Below are positions 49,266 to 57,883 of a stretch of DNA of 64,000 bases, one piece after another (within the stretch, counting starts at the first letter, position 1; each line of letters opens with the position of its first letter). Where the stretch lies: positions 310,001-374,000 of the forward strand of contig CAZNSX010000002.1 in the NCBI GenBank assembly GCA_964575845.1, written 5' to 3'. The DNA comes from CAZNSX01 sp964575845 (lineage in GTDB: Bacteria > UBA8248 > CAZNSX01). The notes under the pieces were generated by a model. It had not been told where the DNA came from. It did not search any database and saw only the letters and a program-made list of their open reading frames with translations. Made by a program: the position numbers and the translations under genes.

Positions 49266-50141
49266 ATGATGTCCCTCCTTGAGGCAAGAGGCCTCTCCTT
49301 TCGCTACCCCGATGGGACAGTGGCCCTGAGGGGGTTGAGCCTTTCGGTAGAGGAAGGGGAGTTTCTGGCGATCCTCGGGGCAAACGGCTCGGGCAAGACC
49401 ACCCTGCTCAAAAACCTTAACGCTCTCCTCAAGCCCACGGGAGGCTCAATATTTCTCGAAGGGAAGCCCCTTTTAGACGCGGGATCCCGGGAGGTTTTCT
49501 CCCGTGTGGGCCTCGTCTTCCAGGACCCTCATGACCAGCTCTTTGCGCCGACTGTGGGGGGGGATGTGGCCTACGGGCCAATGAACCTGGGTTGCTCGCC
49601 GCGGGAGATTGAAGAGAGGGTCAGGCTCGCCCTGCTGCAAGTGGGCATGAGCGAGCTCGCCGAACGGCCCATCCATGCACTCAGCTTCGGGCAGCGAAAA
49701 AGGGCCTGTCTTGCGGGAATCCTGGCCATGCGGCCGAAGCTGATGCTTCTGGATGAGCCCACCCAGGGTCTTGACCCAATGGGCGTGAGGACCATAATGG
49801 CGCTCCTCAAGCGCCTCAATGAAGAGCAGGGCATAACCATGGCCATGGCCACGCATTCCGTGGACCTGGTTCCCACCTTCATGCACCGGGCCATCATCCT
49901 GAGCCGCGGTCTGGTCCTGCGAGAGGGTACCCCGGAAGAGGTTTTCTGTGATCCTCTGGCCCTCGAAGGGGCCAGGCTCAACCTGCCCCTGATAGGGGAG
50001 CTCTTCAGCATGCTCCAGCGCCAGGACCGCCTCCCTTTCGAGCGCCTTCCCCTCACCATCGGCGAGGCGCGGCGGGAGATAATAAGACTCCTGGAGCGCC
50101 AGCAGTCCCACCCCTTAGCCTCACCGCAGGAAGCGGACTAA
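49266..50141 (+). CDS. cbiO: Cobalt ECF transporter ATP-binding protein
   Basis: A 291-residue ATPase that energises CbiMNQ. Walker A GANGSGKTT, VGLVFQDPHDQLFAPTV (the ECF-type Q-loop), ABC signature LSFGQRKRACLAG and Walker B LMLLDEPTQGLDP are clear. ATG 49266 has GGGGAG seven bases upstream; an upstream reading from 49131 overlaps cbiQ and is not used. The 3' end overlaps the convergent metal-sensor gene by 21 bases. Confidence 0.94.
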   Translation: MMSLLEARGLSFRYPDGTVALRGLSLSVEEGEFLAILGANGSGKTTLLKNLNALLKPTGGSIFLEGKPLLDAGSREVFSRVGLVFQDPHDQLFAPTVGGDVAYGPMNLGCSPREIEERVRLALLQVGMSELAERPIHALSFGQRKRACLAGILAMRPKLMLLDEPTQGLDPMGVRTIMALLKRLNEEQGITMAMATHSVDLVPTFMHRAIILSRGLVLREGTPEEVFCDPLALEGARLNLPLIGELFSMLQRQDRLPFERLPLTIGEARREIIRLLERQQSHPLASPQEAD

Positions 50142-50390
50142 GGCCTCCCTCAGGCTCTCAAGGGCTTCATCACCCCTCCCCCTCTCTATGGCCTGACCTA
50201 TGCAGCCCTTCACGTGGCTTTCGAAGATGAGGCTCGCTATCTTATCCCAGGCCTTCTGGACCGCGGCTATCTGCTGGAGAACCTGCGGGCAGTCCTTTCC
50301 CTCCTCGAACATCCGGCGAACCGCGTGGGAGTGCCCCTCCACCCTGGCCATGCGTCGGCTCACCTCCTGAAATATATCCTCGTGGGCCAT
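50121..50390 (-). CDS. CsoR/RcnR-family metal-sensing repressor (InrS-like ligand set)
   Basis: An 89-residue all-helical repressor of the DUF156 family. Numbering from ATG 50390, candidate metal ligands are His3 (MAH start, as in RcnR), Cys34 in DCPQVLQQIAAV, His59 and Cys63 (ESHVKGC). This His-Cys-His-Cys set matches that reported for the nickel sensor InrS, rather than copper CsoR or the His-rich RcnR set. A start at 50402 would hide His3 and is less likely. It is divergent from the NicO exporter with a palindrome between them (50420-50435). It should release DNA when Ni(II), or possibly Co(II), is in excess. Confidence 0.85.
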   Translation of the reverse strand: MAHEDIFQEVSRRMARVEGHSHAVRRMFEEGKDCPQVLQQIAAVQKAWDKIASLIFESHVKGCIGQAIERGRGDEALESLREALVRFLR

Positions 50391-50419
50391 AGGAACCTCC
50401 AAAATGGAGTTGAACTATG

Positions 50420-50435
50420 CTATCCTGGAGGATAG
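50420..50435. promoter_or_regulatory. Operator palindrome between metal sensor and exporter
   Basis: CTATCCT-GG-AGGATAG is a perfect 7-bp inverted repeat with a 2-base G centre, starting 30 bases from the repressor ATG and ending 17 bases before the exporter start. It resembles the short G-tract dyads bound by CsoR/RcnR proteins and lies where it would block both divergent promoters. Confidence 0.65.
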
Positions 50436-50452
50436 GATATATCTAGCTACTT

Positions 50453-51193
50453 GTGCTAAGGGACAGCTTCCTCTGTCATGAGATAACCCTGGGGAGGGTT
50501 CAAGCAATCTACACGCTCCTCAGCCAGGTCTCGGCTCTCGCGCTCGGGGCCATCCACGGGTTGGAGCCGGGCCACGGCAAAACGGTGGTCGCCACCTACC
50601 TCATAAGTCAGCAGGGACGGCCCTGGCATGCTCTCTTCCTCGCGATTATAGTCACCATCTCCCATACTGCCAGCGTTTTCCTCCTTGCCCTCCTCCTCCA
50701 ATTGGCTCTTATCCAGAACCCTGAACTTCACCTGGTTCGCTTCCTAGAGGTGGGGGCGGGGCTTTTCATCTCCGGCTTGGGGGTCTGGCTTTTGCGAAGA
50801 GCCCAACGAGGGAGGCATCACGCTCACTCTCATAGCCATCCCGCAAAGGGTGGGGATGAGATTGAGGGGAATTCATCACGGATAGGGGTGGGAACCCTGC
50901 TGGGCCTCGGGGTCTCGGGCGGCGCGGTACCCTGCCCTGGAGCCCTGGCCATCCTCGCGGCGGCTCTGGCATCGGGAAAGCTGGGGGAGGGGCTGTCCTA
51001 TGTCGTCATCTTTTCAGTCGGCCTGGCGGGCGCCCTTATGGCGATAGGGCTCCTTGCCACGCTGGCGGCGGGGTGGCTCAAGAGCCGTCTTGATAGTTCC
51101 TCCAGTCGCCTGGAGTTTCTCCCCTTGGTTGGAGCCTGCGTGATCATCGGGCTTGGCGTGCTCATAAGCCTGAGGGCCCTGAGCCTCATCTGA
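50453..51193 (+). CDS. Nickel/cobalt exporter, NicO (RcnA-like) family
   Basis: A 246-residue inner-membrane protein with about six helices. LGAIHGLEPGHGKTVVATYL near residue 32 is the metal-binding signature of RcnA-type exporters, and a second motif is VSGGAVPCPGALAIL. A histidine-rich cytoplasmic loop (RHHAHSHSHP) lies between helices 3 and 4, as in RcnA. The GTG start at 50453 lacks an obvious ribosome site, so the exact N-terminus is uncertain. Control by the divergent InrS-like repressor is likely. It sits beside a cobalt importer, so import and efflux of the same metals are encoded together. Confidence 0.87.
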   Translation: MLRDSFLCHEITLGRVQAIYTLLSQVSALALGAIHGLEPGHGKTVVATYLISQQGRPWHALFLAIIVTISHTASVFLLALLLQLALIQNPELHLVRFLEVGAGLFISGLGVWLLRRAQRGRHHAHSHSHPAKGGDEIEGNSSRIGVGTLLGLGVSGGAVPCPGALAILAAALASGKLGEGLSYVVIFSVGLAGALMAIGLLATLAAGWLKSRLDSSSSRLEFLPLVGACVIIGLGVLISLRALSLI

Positions 51194-51241
51194 CCTTTCC
51201 TCTTTCCAAGGGTAGCACTAGGCATTCAGCGCGGCTTGCCC

Positions 51242-51895
51242 TCAGACCTTTATTATGCCCCTTCGTATGGCAAACTTGATGAGGTCGGTGCGGCTGTGGA
51301 TGTCGAGTTTTTCCATGATGTTGGAGCGATGGCCCATGACAGTCTTGACGCTTATACCGAGAAGGGCCGCAATCTCCTTATTGGACTGCCCTTCAGCCAG
51401 AAGCTTCAGGATCTGCTTCTCGCGGTCGCTCAGGCTCTCGTAAGCACCCTTCTCGGCCAGGGGTTTCCTGCCCTTGAGGTATTCCTCTATGACGGTCGAG
51501 GCCACGGAGGGATGCAGAAAGGACTCCCCCGCATTGACGGCGCGGATGGCGGACAGAAGCTCCGTGCCCGCAGCCTTCTTCACGAGGAAGCCGGAGGCCC
51601 CGGCTTCGAGAAAGCGGTAAATATATTCCCTGTCCTCATATTGGGTCAGGACCAGGATCTTTGTCTGGGGTCTCTGCTTCTTGATCTCTATGGTGGCTTC
51701 AAGCCCCCCCAAGCCCGGCATGGCGATATCCATAAGAACCACGTCAGGCTCATGCTTGAGGGTCTCCTCGATGGCCTCCTTGCCGTTGGCCGCCTCCCCC
51801 ACCACTTCGATATCCTCATGCAGCCTGAGCAGCGCCCTCATCCCTTCCCGGAAGATGGCGTGGTCGTCGACCAGAAGGATCCTTATCTTAGACAT
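51242..51895 (-). CDS. NarL/FixJ-family response regulator
   Basis: A 217-residue two-domain regulator. The receiver (1-120) has D10, D11 and phospho-acceptor D56; the C-terminal LuxR-type helix-turn-helix (about 150-215) contains LSDREKQILKLLAEGQSNKEIA. ATG 51895 has GAGGGG seven bases upstream and is chosen over ATG 51901, for which that site is too close. It overlaps the haem-kinase gene by eight bases, so they form one unit. Targets are unknown; the divergent cytochrome operon (55.1-58.6 kb) is the natural candidate. Confidence 0.92.
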   Translation of the reverse strand: MSKIRILLVDDHAIFREGMRALLRLHEDIEVVGEAANGKEAIEETLKHEPDVVLMDIAMPGLGGLEATIEIKKQRPQTKILVLTQYEDREYIYRFLEAGASGFLVKKAAGTELLSAIRAVNAGESFLHPSVASTVIEEYLKGRKPLAEKGAYESLSDREKQILKLLAEGQSNKEIAALLGISVKTVMGHRSNIMEKLDIHSRTDLIKFAIRRGIIKV

Positions 51896-54623
51896 CGCCA
51901 TTCCCCTCGGCGGAGATGGGCACCTCAAGGTTGATCTGAGTGCCGCTACCGAGCCTGGAGATGACCTCGATGTTGCCCTGCAACAGGGTTATCCTCTCTT
52001 TCATACCATGCAGACCCAGGGCCATACGCCCCTGGGAGGCATCCGAGAGACTCTCCGCATCAAAGCCCCGGCCATCGTCCTCCACGCTCACCTTGAGGCT
52101 ACCATCTTTATACTCACAATCGATGGTGACGTTCTCGGCCCCTGAGTGCCTGAGGATGTTAGAGATGGCTTCCTGGACCACCCTGAAGACGGAGGTTTCC
52201 ACCTGAGAGGGAAGCCGGCCCTTGAGCCCTGCGCTGTTAAAGCTGACGTTAATCCCGGCTGGGAGGAGCTGCTTCTCAACAAGCCATCTCATGGCCGATT
52301 CAAGGCCCAGGTCATCCAGCACAGTGGGACGGAGGTTGAAGATCAAGCGATGCACACCCTCGAGGGTGGTGAAGGCCAGCCCCTTCAGCCTCTCCACCTG
52401 CTCAGAGATAGAAGTGCGCGAGGCTTCTATTGATGCAGCCTCGAGTGCAACCCCCAGGGCCGCCAGGCTCTGGCTCGTCTCATCATGCAGCTCCCGGGCG
52501 ATCCGCTTTCTCTCCTCCTCCTGGGCCGTTATCACCTTATGCAGGAGCTCACCTCTCATCTCCTCCTTGCGCTGCAGCTCCTCATAGAGGGTGGCGTTCT
52601 CGATGGCAACGGCCGTCTGACGAGCCACGGCGCCTATGAGGGAAATACCTTCCTCGGGGAAAGCCCGGGGCCTCCGGGTGCCCATGCAGAAAAAACCCAA
52701 AGCCTCCCCCCGCAGGGCCAGGGGAATCAAGAGCAAGCTGGTCAAGCCCTCCCGGGAGAGGAAGGCCGAGAGCTCAGGGTCCGGAGCCGAGGCCCCATCT
52801 ATGAGAAAGCTATCCCTTTCCATGGCCTCCACCCGGCTTCCCATAGCCTTTCTGAGAAGCTCCACGAGCACCTGGGCGCCCCCCTCCTCAGAGAGCCCCA
52901 TGGCCAGGGCCAGCCTCATCTCGCCGCTCTCCTTGCCTCTCAGGCATATGATCCCGATATCGGCCTCGGATATTCCCATAACCCGATCCATGGTGCTCGT
53001 CAGGATGAAATTTAGCTTCAAAGTCTGACTTATGACCGAGGCCGTCTCATTCAGGATCGAAAGCTCGCGGTTTCGCCTCAGCACTTCCTCTTGAAGACGC
53101 TTCTCTTCGGTTATGTCTCTTGCGAGCTCGATAACCTCAACCGTCCTGCCCCCCTCGTCCTTGACGGGCGAGAGGACTATCTGCGTGTATATTTGGGTGC
53201 CATCCTCACCGGGGCGAGTATGGACCACCCGCCTCGGCGTTCCCGATTCCAGTACCTCCTGAACCGGACAGTCGCATACCTCTCCACCGACTAGGCCCCT
53301 CTTTGCGCTGACCTGGTAGCATAATTTCCCCAAGAGTTCCTCCTCCTTGACCCCCACTCGCTCGATGAGCCGCCTGTTGACCCGCTTCACCCTGAGCTCC
53401 CTGTCCAAAACCATAAGTTCGTCATCCAGGCTATCGATTATTGTGTGAAGATAGTCCCTGGAATCCTTGAGTTCCCCGGTGCGGTCCTCGACCTTGCTCT
53501 CGAGTTCTCTCGCCCAGCCCTCCAGGCGCTCCATGGAGAGACGGAGCTTCTCCCGCATGATGTCCAGGCTTTGGCTGAGATCGTCTATCTCCCGCCCTCC
53601 CGTTATGGTAATGGCATCGGAGAGGTTACCGCCGGCTATGTTCTGTGCCGAGCGGGTGAGCTGGGAGAGCTTCTTAACGAAGGTGCTTGAAGTCCCCCAG
53701 GCGAAGATTACCGTCAGGAAGATGAGGGGGAGGCCGAAAATAAATATCTGCTTCTTCATCCGCTGGGTGGGGCCAAAAGCTTCAGCCTCTGACTGCCGGA
53801 CCGCGATCCCCCAGGGGATGGAGGGCAGGGGGTTGAAGGCCAGGAGCTCCGTCTCCCGCTCTGCGTTCTTCTCCTCCCCCTGGTGGCAACTATGACACGT
53901 GCTGACAGTAGACCTTTTCTCCTCGATGAGGTGCCTGAGGAAATCTTTGTGGTCGGTGGGGGTGAATAAGCGGGGGATGCGGGTGGAGGCCAGGATGATG
54001 CCGTTTCCGTCGACCACCTCGATGTAGCCCGTCTCGCCCAGCTTTATGGAGCGAATGGCCTCTACGATGTCGCCGGCTGTGGGGTCCATATTCCCGCCCG
54101 CAAGGCCCACAACCTCTCCGTGAGAATTTGTGAGGGGAACCACCGCCGAGATGACGTTCTTCCTCTTAGCTTCGATGGTGTAAACGTTAGAGACAACCGG
54201 TTTTCCAGAGGCAAGGGCCTTTCTCACGTAGGGGTATCGACTCATGTCGGGCACGACCTCAAGCATGCCCTCAGGAGCTGACAAGAGGAGCTTCCCTTCC
54301 CTGTCAAGGAGGAAGACCCCTTCACCGAAGATCGACTGGTAGTATGCGGTATGCAGGGCCTGCTTCTCGGGCTCAGGGTTATCATCCTCAAGGTCAACTC
54401 CCTGGGCAAACCCTATGTCCGAGAGGCTCCGGAGGTTCTGCTTGAGGATATATTCAAGGTGAGTGGCCGTGGCCCGTGCCAAGATCAGGCGCTCATTAAG
54501 GGTACGCTCAACGCTCTCCCTGACGCTCAGGTAGGTGGAGAGCCAAAGGATGCCGAACATGAAGATCACGCAGATACAGACGAGGAAGATTATTCTGCTC
54601 TGAATGCTTAACTTCTTGAACAT
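51888..54623 (-). CDS. Large sensor histidine kinase with periplasmic c-type haem motif
   Basis: A 911-residue membrane kinase of the HisKA_3 (NarX-like) type. Helices at about 10-30 and 292-310 enclose a double-Cache-like periplasmic sensor that ends with CHSCH (residues 243-247), a covalent haem c attachment motif. HAMP (311-365), coiled coil, PAS (about 395-510, with a GEVCDCPV cysteine cluster), GAF (about 535-685), HisKA_3 with phospho-acceptor in ARELHDETSQSL and an ATPase domain (about 815-905, DDGRGFD and LGLHGMKER) follow. The haem could sense redox state, oxygen, NO or a reduced partner. It is divergent from a nine-haem cytochrome operon. Confidence 0.9.
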   Translation of the reverse strand: MFKKLSIQSRIIFLVCICVIFMFGILWLSTYLSVRESVERTLNERLILARATATHLEYILKQNLRSLSDIGFAQGVDLEDDNPEPEKQALHTAYYQSIFGEGVFLLDREGKLLLSAPEGMLEVVPDMSRYPYVRKALASGKPVVSNVYTIEAKRKNVISAVVPLTNSHGEVVGLAGGNMDPTAGDIVEAIRSIKLGETGYIEVVDGNGIILASTRIPRLFTPTDHKDFLRHLIEEKRSTVSTCHSCHQGEEKNAERETELLAFNPLPSIPWGIAVRQSEAEAFGPTQRMKKQIFIFGLPLIFLTVIFAWGTSSTFVKKLSQLTRSAQNIAGGNLSDAITITGGREIDDLSQSLDIMREKLRLSMERLEGWARELESKVEDRTGELKDSRDYLHTIIDSLDDELMVLDRELRVKRVNRRLIERVGVKEEELLGKLCYQVSAKRGLVGGEVCDCPVQEVLESGTPRRVVHTRPGEDGTQIYTQIVLSPVKDEGGRTVEVIELARDITEEKRLQEEVLRRNRELSILNETASVISQTLKLNFILTSTMDRVMGISEADIGIICLRGKESGEMRLALAMGLSEEGGAQVLVELLRKAMGSRVEAMERDSFLIDGASAPDPELSAFLSREGLTSLLLIPLALRGEALGFFCMGTRRPRAFPEEGISLIGAVARQTAVAIENATLYEELQRKEEMRGELLHKVITAQEEERKRIARELHDETSQSLAALGVALEAASIEASRTSISEQVERLKGLAFTTLEGVHRLIFNLRPTVLDDLGLESAMRWLVEKQLLPAGINVSFNSAGLKGRLPSQVETSVFRVVQEAISNILRHSGAENVTIDCEYKDGSLKVSVEDDGRGFDAESLSDASQGRMALGLHGMKERITLLQGNIEVISRLGSGTQINLEVPISAEGNGDV

Positions 54624-54723
54624 GGCGGAAAGAGCATGGAACGAATTTTTCCCGTTCCCGCTTTCTTTAAGCCCATAGGTCCGCTAAAGACTATAAGGGA
54701 AGCAATTTTCCTCTATATTGATT

Positions 54724-54732
54724 ACTATAGCA
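54724..54732 (-). promoter_or_regulatory. Possible extended -10 promoter of the haem kinase
   Basis: On the minus strand TGC-TATAGT, an extended -10 with five of six -10 bases, about 100 bases before the kinase ATG. There is no clear -35. The divergent gap 54624-55089 is A+T-rich around 54700-54745 and otherwise shows no gene or known element; a promoter for the plus-strand cytochrome operon was not pinned down. Confidence 0.3.
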
Positions 54733-55089
54733 TATTTACTAGCCTGAGCATTCTCCTCACCCACTCTGGCAGTGCACCTGAGAAGGAACCATCATCGCTC
54801 CGACCCCCCAACTTCCCCATTTTTACCTTAAGGGCAGAGGTAGGCCCGCCCCGCCAAGGGCCAAGGCTCACTGGCCTCCACACCCCAGGGGGTTCCCAGG
54901 GGGGAGGAGAAGCCAAAAACAGGGTATTTTCCCTCCCTCTTCAGGACTTTTTTCCAGCTGAAACGGGTAAGTTTCCCCATTTACGAAAGGGGAGCCAGGG
55001 TCGATCTTTTAAAAGGGAGATAAAAGAAGGAGTCAGCGGCAATGATAAGCAGAATCACTGAGGTTTTAGCCGGGAAGGGGGTGTCAAGA

Positions 55090-55461
55090 ATGGTGCGTTA
55101 CAGAGGTGGACAGAGTGTAAGGGCTGGCGCATACTTCGATTTGTCTGCGGGACAGATAGTGCTCCAGCGTTACGATGGAGAGGTTCTGCCGGGAGGAAGC
55201 GAGAAGGGCTACCTGAAGGTTTCCCTGCCCCTGGCTATGGTAATGGGGCTCTTTTTCAGCGTTGCTTATGTCGTATTCCTTCCCTTCATAGGGATGGCCA
55301 TGGTCATAGGATACTCAGCCCTCAGGGGCTTCAGGCTTCTAGCATGGCTCAAGGAAGCCATCTTACCCGTGGCCCTGCCCCATTGGGTGCCCGGCGAAGC
55401 CTATTTTCTGAGGCTCATCTCTCCAAGAAGAGTCAGCGGTAATGAAAAGGACAATCGATAA
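55090..55461 (+). CDS. Membrane protein of unknown family, tandem copy 1
   Basis: A 123-residue protein not assigned to a named family. A polar N-terminal part with RGGQSV and GAYFDLSAGQIVL is followed by LPGGSEKGYLKV, then a hydrophobic hairpin (VMGLFFSVAYVVFLPFIGMA) and a C-terminal amphipathic part with ALPHWVPGEAYF. ATG 55090 is preceded by AAGGGGGTG, a site kept in copy 2; an in-frame ATG at 55042 with AGGAG is also possible and would add 16 residues. It is the first gene of the cytochrome operon. The paralogue directly follows. A role in anchoring or assembling the cytochromes is a guess from position. Confidence 0.7.
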   Translation: MVRYRGGQSVRAGAYFDLSAGQIVLQRYDGEVLPGGSEKGYLKVSLPLAMVMGLFFSVAYVVFLPFIGMAMVIGYSALRGFRLLAWLKEAILPVALPHWVPGEAYFLRLISPRRVSGNEKDNR

Positions 55462-55490
55462 GGCCGTTGGCTGATAAGGGGGTGCCAAGA

Positions 55491-55895
55491 ATGTTGCGTT
55501 TCAGAGGCGGACAGAGTGTAGATGGCGGGGCATACTTCGATTTATCCGCGCGCAGGGTAGTGCTCCGGCGTTTCGATGGAGAAATCCTGCCGGGTGGAAG
55601 CGAGAAGAGCTACCTGAAGGTTTCCCTGCCCCTGGCCATGGTTATAGGGCTTTTCTCCAGCCTTGCTTATGTGGTGTTCATTCCCTTCATAGGGATGGCC
55701 TTGATCATCGGGTACTCAGCTCTGAAGGGCATAAGGGCTCTAGGGAGAGTCACCGAATCCATCTTGCCCGTGGCCCTACCCCATTGGGTTCCCGGCGAAG
55801 CCTATTTTGCGAGGCTCATCTCTCCCAAGAGGAAGGAGGAGGCTCGAGGCAAGGAAGGCGAAAAGAGCGAAGAGGGGTCTCTAGAGGGTCAGTAA
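55491..55895 (+). CDS. Membrane protein of unknown family, tandem copy 2
   Basis: A 134-residue paralogue of the preceding protein: RGGQSV, GAYFDLSA, LPGGSEKSYLKVSLPLAMV, the helix hairpin with LPFIGMA changed to IPFIGMA, and ALPHWVPGEAYFARLISPKR are shared almost residue for residue. It has a longer charged tail (about 25 residues, rich in Glu, Lys and Gly). ATG 55491 has AAGGGGG eight bases upstream; TTG 55467 is a weaker alternative. DNA similarity extends into the 5' region, so the pair arose by tandem duplication of a unit of about 400 bases. The function is unknown. Confidence 0.72.
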   Translation: MLRFRGGQSVDGGAYFDLSARRVVLRRFDGEILPGGSEKSYLKVSLPLAMVIGLFSSLAYVVFIPFIGMALIIGYSALKGIRALGRVTESILPVALPHWVPGEAYFARLISPKRKEEARGKEGEKSEEGSLEGQ

Positions 55896-55933
55896 AACCG
55901 CAGCGCCACTTACCCGCTCAAAGGTGAGGGCTA

Positions 55934-57046
55934 ATGCAGGAAGCGGCACAGGCCATGCTAAGTCGGGGTAAAGGGGGGAGGTTTCTTCTTCCCTTAGCGA
56001 TAGCTGCCTGCCTCATCCTTTCAGCCTCAGCCGCCCACGGCAGCAACCACCGCGTGAGGCTCATGGTTGAGAGAAGGGCTGCGCTCTGTCTTGGCTGCCA
56101 CGGAAACCGAGACTTCCAGATAGAACTCCCCAGCGGGGAGAAGATGAGCCTCTACTTTGATGTGGAGGCCTTCAGCCGCTCCATCCACGGCGATAAGCTC
56201 AACTGCCAGGACTGTCACAGGAATTACAACTCCTATCCTCATCCCACGCGGAACTTCCAGAGCCACCGCCAGTATACGCTCATCCAATACAACAGCTGCC
56301 GCCGCTGCCACTTTGCACACTACACAAAGACGCTCGAGAGTATTCACTATAACCTCCTCTCCCAGGGCGATGAGCGCACTCCCGTCTGCGTTGACTGCCA
56401 CGGATCCCACGCGATAACCCCCTGGCGGAACCCCCGGCCGGAGATCTCCAAGAAGTGCGCCCAGTGTCACAAGGGCATCTATGAGACTTACCTGGGGAGC
56501 GTACACGGGAAGGCCCTTATGGAAGAGAAAAATGGCGATGTGCCCGTCTGCACCGATTGCCACAGGGCCCATAACATCGAGGACCCCCGAACTGAATCTT
56601 TCAAGAGAAGCACCCCAATTCTTTGCGGCAAATGCCATGAAAACAAGAATCTCATGCAGAAATACGGAATCTCCACCAGGGTGGTGGAGACCTACCTGAA
56701 GGACTTCCACGGCGTCACAGTGAGCCTCTCGGGGGACGGCAAGCGCGATATATCCAAATTCGCCGCCGTGTGTACTGACTGCCACGGTATCCATGATATT
56801 ACCAAGACCGATGCCCCTAACTCCGCAGTCATGAAAGTCAATTTGGTCAAGACCTGCCGGAAGTGTCACCCCGATGCCACCGAGAACTTCCCGGCGGCCT
56901 GGCTCTCCCATTATGAGCCGAGCCCCGAGAAGGCGCCTTTGGTCTACTACGTGAAGCTCTTCTACTCCTTCTTCATACCCTTTGTAATAGGCGGTCTCCT
57001 TTTTCACGTCCTCCTCCACATATGGAGAGTGAGCATTAACAGGTAG
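55934..57046 (+). CDS. Nonahaem periplasmic cytochrome c with C-terminal membrane anchor
   Basis: A 370-residue multihaem cytochrome. A signal peptide (hydrophobic 17-35) precedes nine CxxCH motifs at residues 52, 91, 122, 152, 175, 206, 231, 280 and 308. Many extra histidines (for example HGSHA, HRAH, HGIH just after motifs) can serve as distal ligands, so most haems are probably bis-His, as in electron-conduit cytochromes. A single helix near 341-363 anchors the C-terminus. Two cytochrome b genes follow within 17 bases, which suggests electron exchange between the quinone pool and a periplasmic acceptor or donor. It does not match NrfA or HAO signatures (no CxxCK and no tyrosine cross-link motif seen). 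Confidence 0.9.
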   Translation: MQEAAQAMLSRGKGGRFLLPLAIAACLILSASAAHGSNHRVRLMVERRAALCLGCHGNRDFQIELPSGEKMSLYFDVEAFSRSIHGDKLNCQDCHRNYNSYPHPTRNFQSHRQYTLIQYNSCRRCHFAHYTKTLESIHYNLLSQGDERTPVCVDCHGSHAITPWRNPRPEISKKCAQCHKGIYETYLGSVHGKALMEEKNGDVPVCTDCHRAHNIEDPRTESFKRSTPILCGKCHENKNLMQKYGISTRVVETYLKDFHGVTVSLSGDGKRDISKFAAVCTDCHGIHDITKTDAPNSAVMKVNLVKTCRKCHPDATENFPAAWLSHYEPSPEKAPLVYYVKLFYSFFIPFVIGGLLFHVLLHIWRVSINR

Positions 57047-57062
57047 ATGGGAGGGATCCGAG

Positions 57063-57785
57063 TTGCTGGGCAGAAAGGTTAACAGATTTCAAGGAGAATA
57101 TTTCATCCGCTTTACCCTTCAGCAGAGGATGGAGCACTGGGTGGTAATGATCTGCTTCTTCATGCTTCTGCTAACAGGTCTCCCCCAGAGGTACTTCGAC
57201 TCGCCCGTTTCATTCTGGTTGGTCAACCACATGGGTGGCATCGCCATGACCCGACTGATTCACCGCGTGTGCGGGATAATCTTCAGTGCGCTGGTTCTCT
57301 ACCATCTGGCCCGGGTCTCCTTCCTGGTTTTGACCCTGAGGGTTCAGCCACTTCTTATCCCAACAGCCAAGGACGTTCGGGATGCCATCCAGACGCTCAA
57401 GCACCACTTGGGACTCACCAAAGAGGAGCCCGAATTCGACTGCTTCGACTACCGGCAGAAGTTTGAGTACTGGGGGCTCGTTATGGGAGGCCTCCTGATG
57501 ATCGTCACGGGCTTTATCCTCTACTTCCCCACCCTGGCCGCGCGATTCCTTCCGGGAGAGGTCATCCCTGCGGCCAAGATTGCTCACAGCTACGAGGCCA
57601 TGCTGGCCCTCCTGGTGGTGGTGGTCTGGCACCTCTATGGGGTCATCTTCAATCCCGATACTTTTCCCTTGGATAGGAGCATCTTCACTGGTAAAGTGCC
57701 CCTAGAGAGGGCCAGGCGGGAGCGTCCGCTCGATTACCGTCGCCGCCTCATGGAAAGCCTGAGGGAAGATGCACATAAAGCCTGA
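57063..57785 (+). CDS. Cytochrome b (formate dehydrogenase gamma / b561-like), copy 1
   Basis: A 240-residue inner-membrane dihaem cytochrome b with four helices, the type that passes electrons between quinone and periplasmic redox proteins. Haem-ligand histidines are seen in RMEHWVVM (helix I), RLIHRVCG and LYHLARV (helix II), HSYEAM and VVWHLYG (helix IV). TTG 57063 has GGGAGG upstream and lies 16 bases after the nonahaem cytochrome stop. A near-duplicate follows. It probably anchors or feeds the nonahaem cytochrome. Confidence 0.88.
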   Translation: MLGRKVNRFQGEYFIRFTLQQRMEHWVVMICFFMLLLTGLPQRYFDSPVSFWLVNHMGGIAMTRLIHRVCGIIFSALVLYHLARVSFLVLTLRVQPLLIPTAKDVRDAIQTLKHHLGLTKEEPEFDCFDYRQKFEYWGLVMGGLLMIVTGFILYFPTLAARFLPGEVIPAAKIAHSYEAMLALLVVVVWHLYGVIFNPDTFPLDRSIFTGKVPLERARRERPLDYRRRLMESLREDAHKA

Positions 57786-57883
57786 AGCGAGGCAGATTCA
57801 GGATGAATAGCCCCCCTCAGCCTCTCCCTCCGCCGTTTCTCTTCAGCTTCTTCAAGAGTTCGATCCGCACCGGAGGTGCAACC

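Noticed and set aside
54636..55061. 141-codon plus-strand open frame filling the gap before the cytochrome operon
   Set aside because: It begins inside the kinase's upstream region without a good ribosome site, has low-complexity Pro/Gly/Ser composition, runs into the start of the next gene and resembles no protein fold.
55934..57046. Assignment of the nonahaem cytochrome as NrfA- or HAO-type catalytic enzyme
   Set aside because: All nine sites are CxxCH; no CxxCK catalytic haem or tyrosine cross-link pattern was seen, and the C-terminal anchor fits an electron carrier.
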